Assembly (NCBI GenBank): GCA_930367205.1
Contig: OV884015.1
Location: 81,644,841-81,708,840 of the forward strand
Origin: Acanthosoma haemorrhoidale
Lineage: Eukaryota; Arthropoda; Insecta; Hemiptera; Acanthosomatidae
DNA length: 64,000 nucleotides
Direction: 5' to 3'
Positions 63,899-64,000 of this stretch are shown here, one piece after another; the stretch's first letter is position 1, and the number at the start of each line of letters is the position of its first letter. A program made the translations under genes and the position numbers. The notes below the pieces were generated by a model that was not told the DNA's origin, ran no database searches, and was given only the letters and a program-made list of their open reading frames with translations.

Positions 63899-64000
63899 AT
63901 CATGTTTATAACATTTAGCAATAATCTTTGGGTGTTTTCTGGACTGCAAATAAAAAAAAAAAATCATTTGCAGTAAATCATACAGTCTGACCAGTTTTCC
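63899..64000 (+). repeat. Direct repeat, second copy, cut by the window end
   Basis: This is the second copy of the block at 62888-62987, about 1 kb away and in the same orientation. It runs to the last base of the window, so its full length is unknown. It may be an end repeat of a transposon or part of a tandem duplication. Confidence 0.8.

Overview
The window looks like nuclear DNA of an arthropod, most likely an insect. It is AT-rich, the genes have many short exons separated by long AT-rich introns, and the gene families present (effector caspase, Tequila/neurotrypsin-type modular protease with chitin-binding domains, COX18) are animal ones. Between and inside the genes lie Ty3/gypsy, jockey-like, RTE-like, Tc1 and mariner relics. 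The species cannot be named from sequence alone.

Layout. 1-3320: gene-free, one LINE relic. 3325-8640: an almost complete Ty3/gypsy retrotransposon on the minus strand with 186-bp LTRs, a TATA target duplication and a tRNA-Phe-type primer site. 9241-21697 (+): a seven-exon effector caspase of about 403 residues with all catalytic and pocket residues; its introns hold jockey-, Tc1- and RTE-like relics. 21.8-28.1 kb: gene-free, with a foldback element and a solo LTR. 28155-57186 (-): one 26-exon gene for a mosaic secreted serine protease of about 1779 residues. Its domain order is signal peptide, CBM14, His-rich segment, 43-residue tandem repeats, CBM14, SRCR, C-type lectin, kringle, LDLa, PAN, LDLa, SRCR, LDLa, SRCR, trypsin. 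Every exon junction I chose keeps the reading frame. Its 8.8-kb second intron contains, on the opposite strand, an intact intronless PP2C phosphatase (50020-50970) and a second solo LTR that carries a 160-bp piece of the same PP2C sequence between 13-bp direct repeats. 57394-60700 (-): the last three exons of COX18, ending about 160 bp upstream of the protease start codon. 60.8-64 kb: foldback element, mariner relic, a 200-N gap, a long GA tract and inverted and direct repeats.

How the genes relate. The caspase (apoptosis), the protease (extracellular matrix, cuticle or immune surface), COX18 (mitochondrial inner membrane insertion) and the PP2C have no evident shared pathway; this is an ordinary animal gene neighbourhood. 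I found no sign of a novel multi-gene system. The most unusual items are the nested PP2C and its captured fragment, the repeat-rich mosaic protease, and the gypsy element whose LTRs are nearly identical although its genes are broken.
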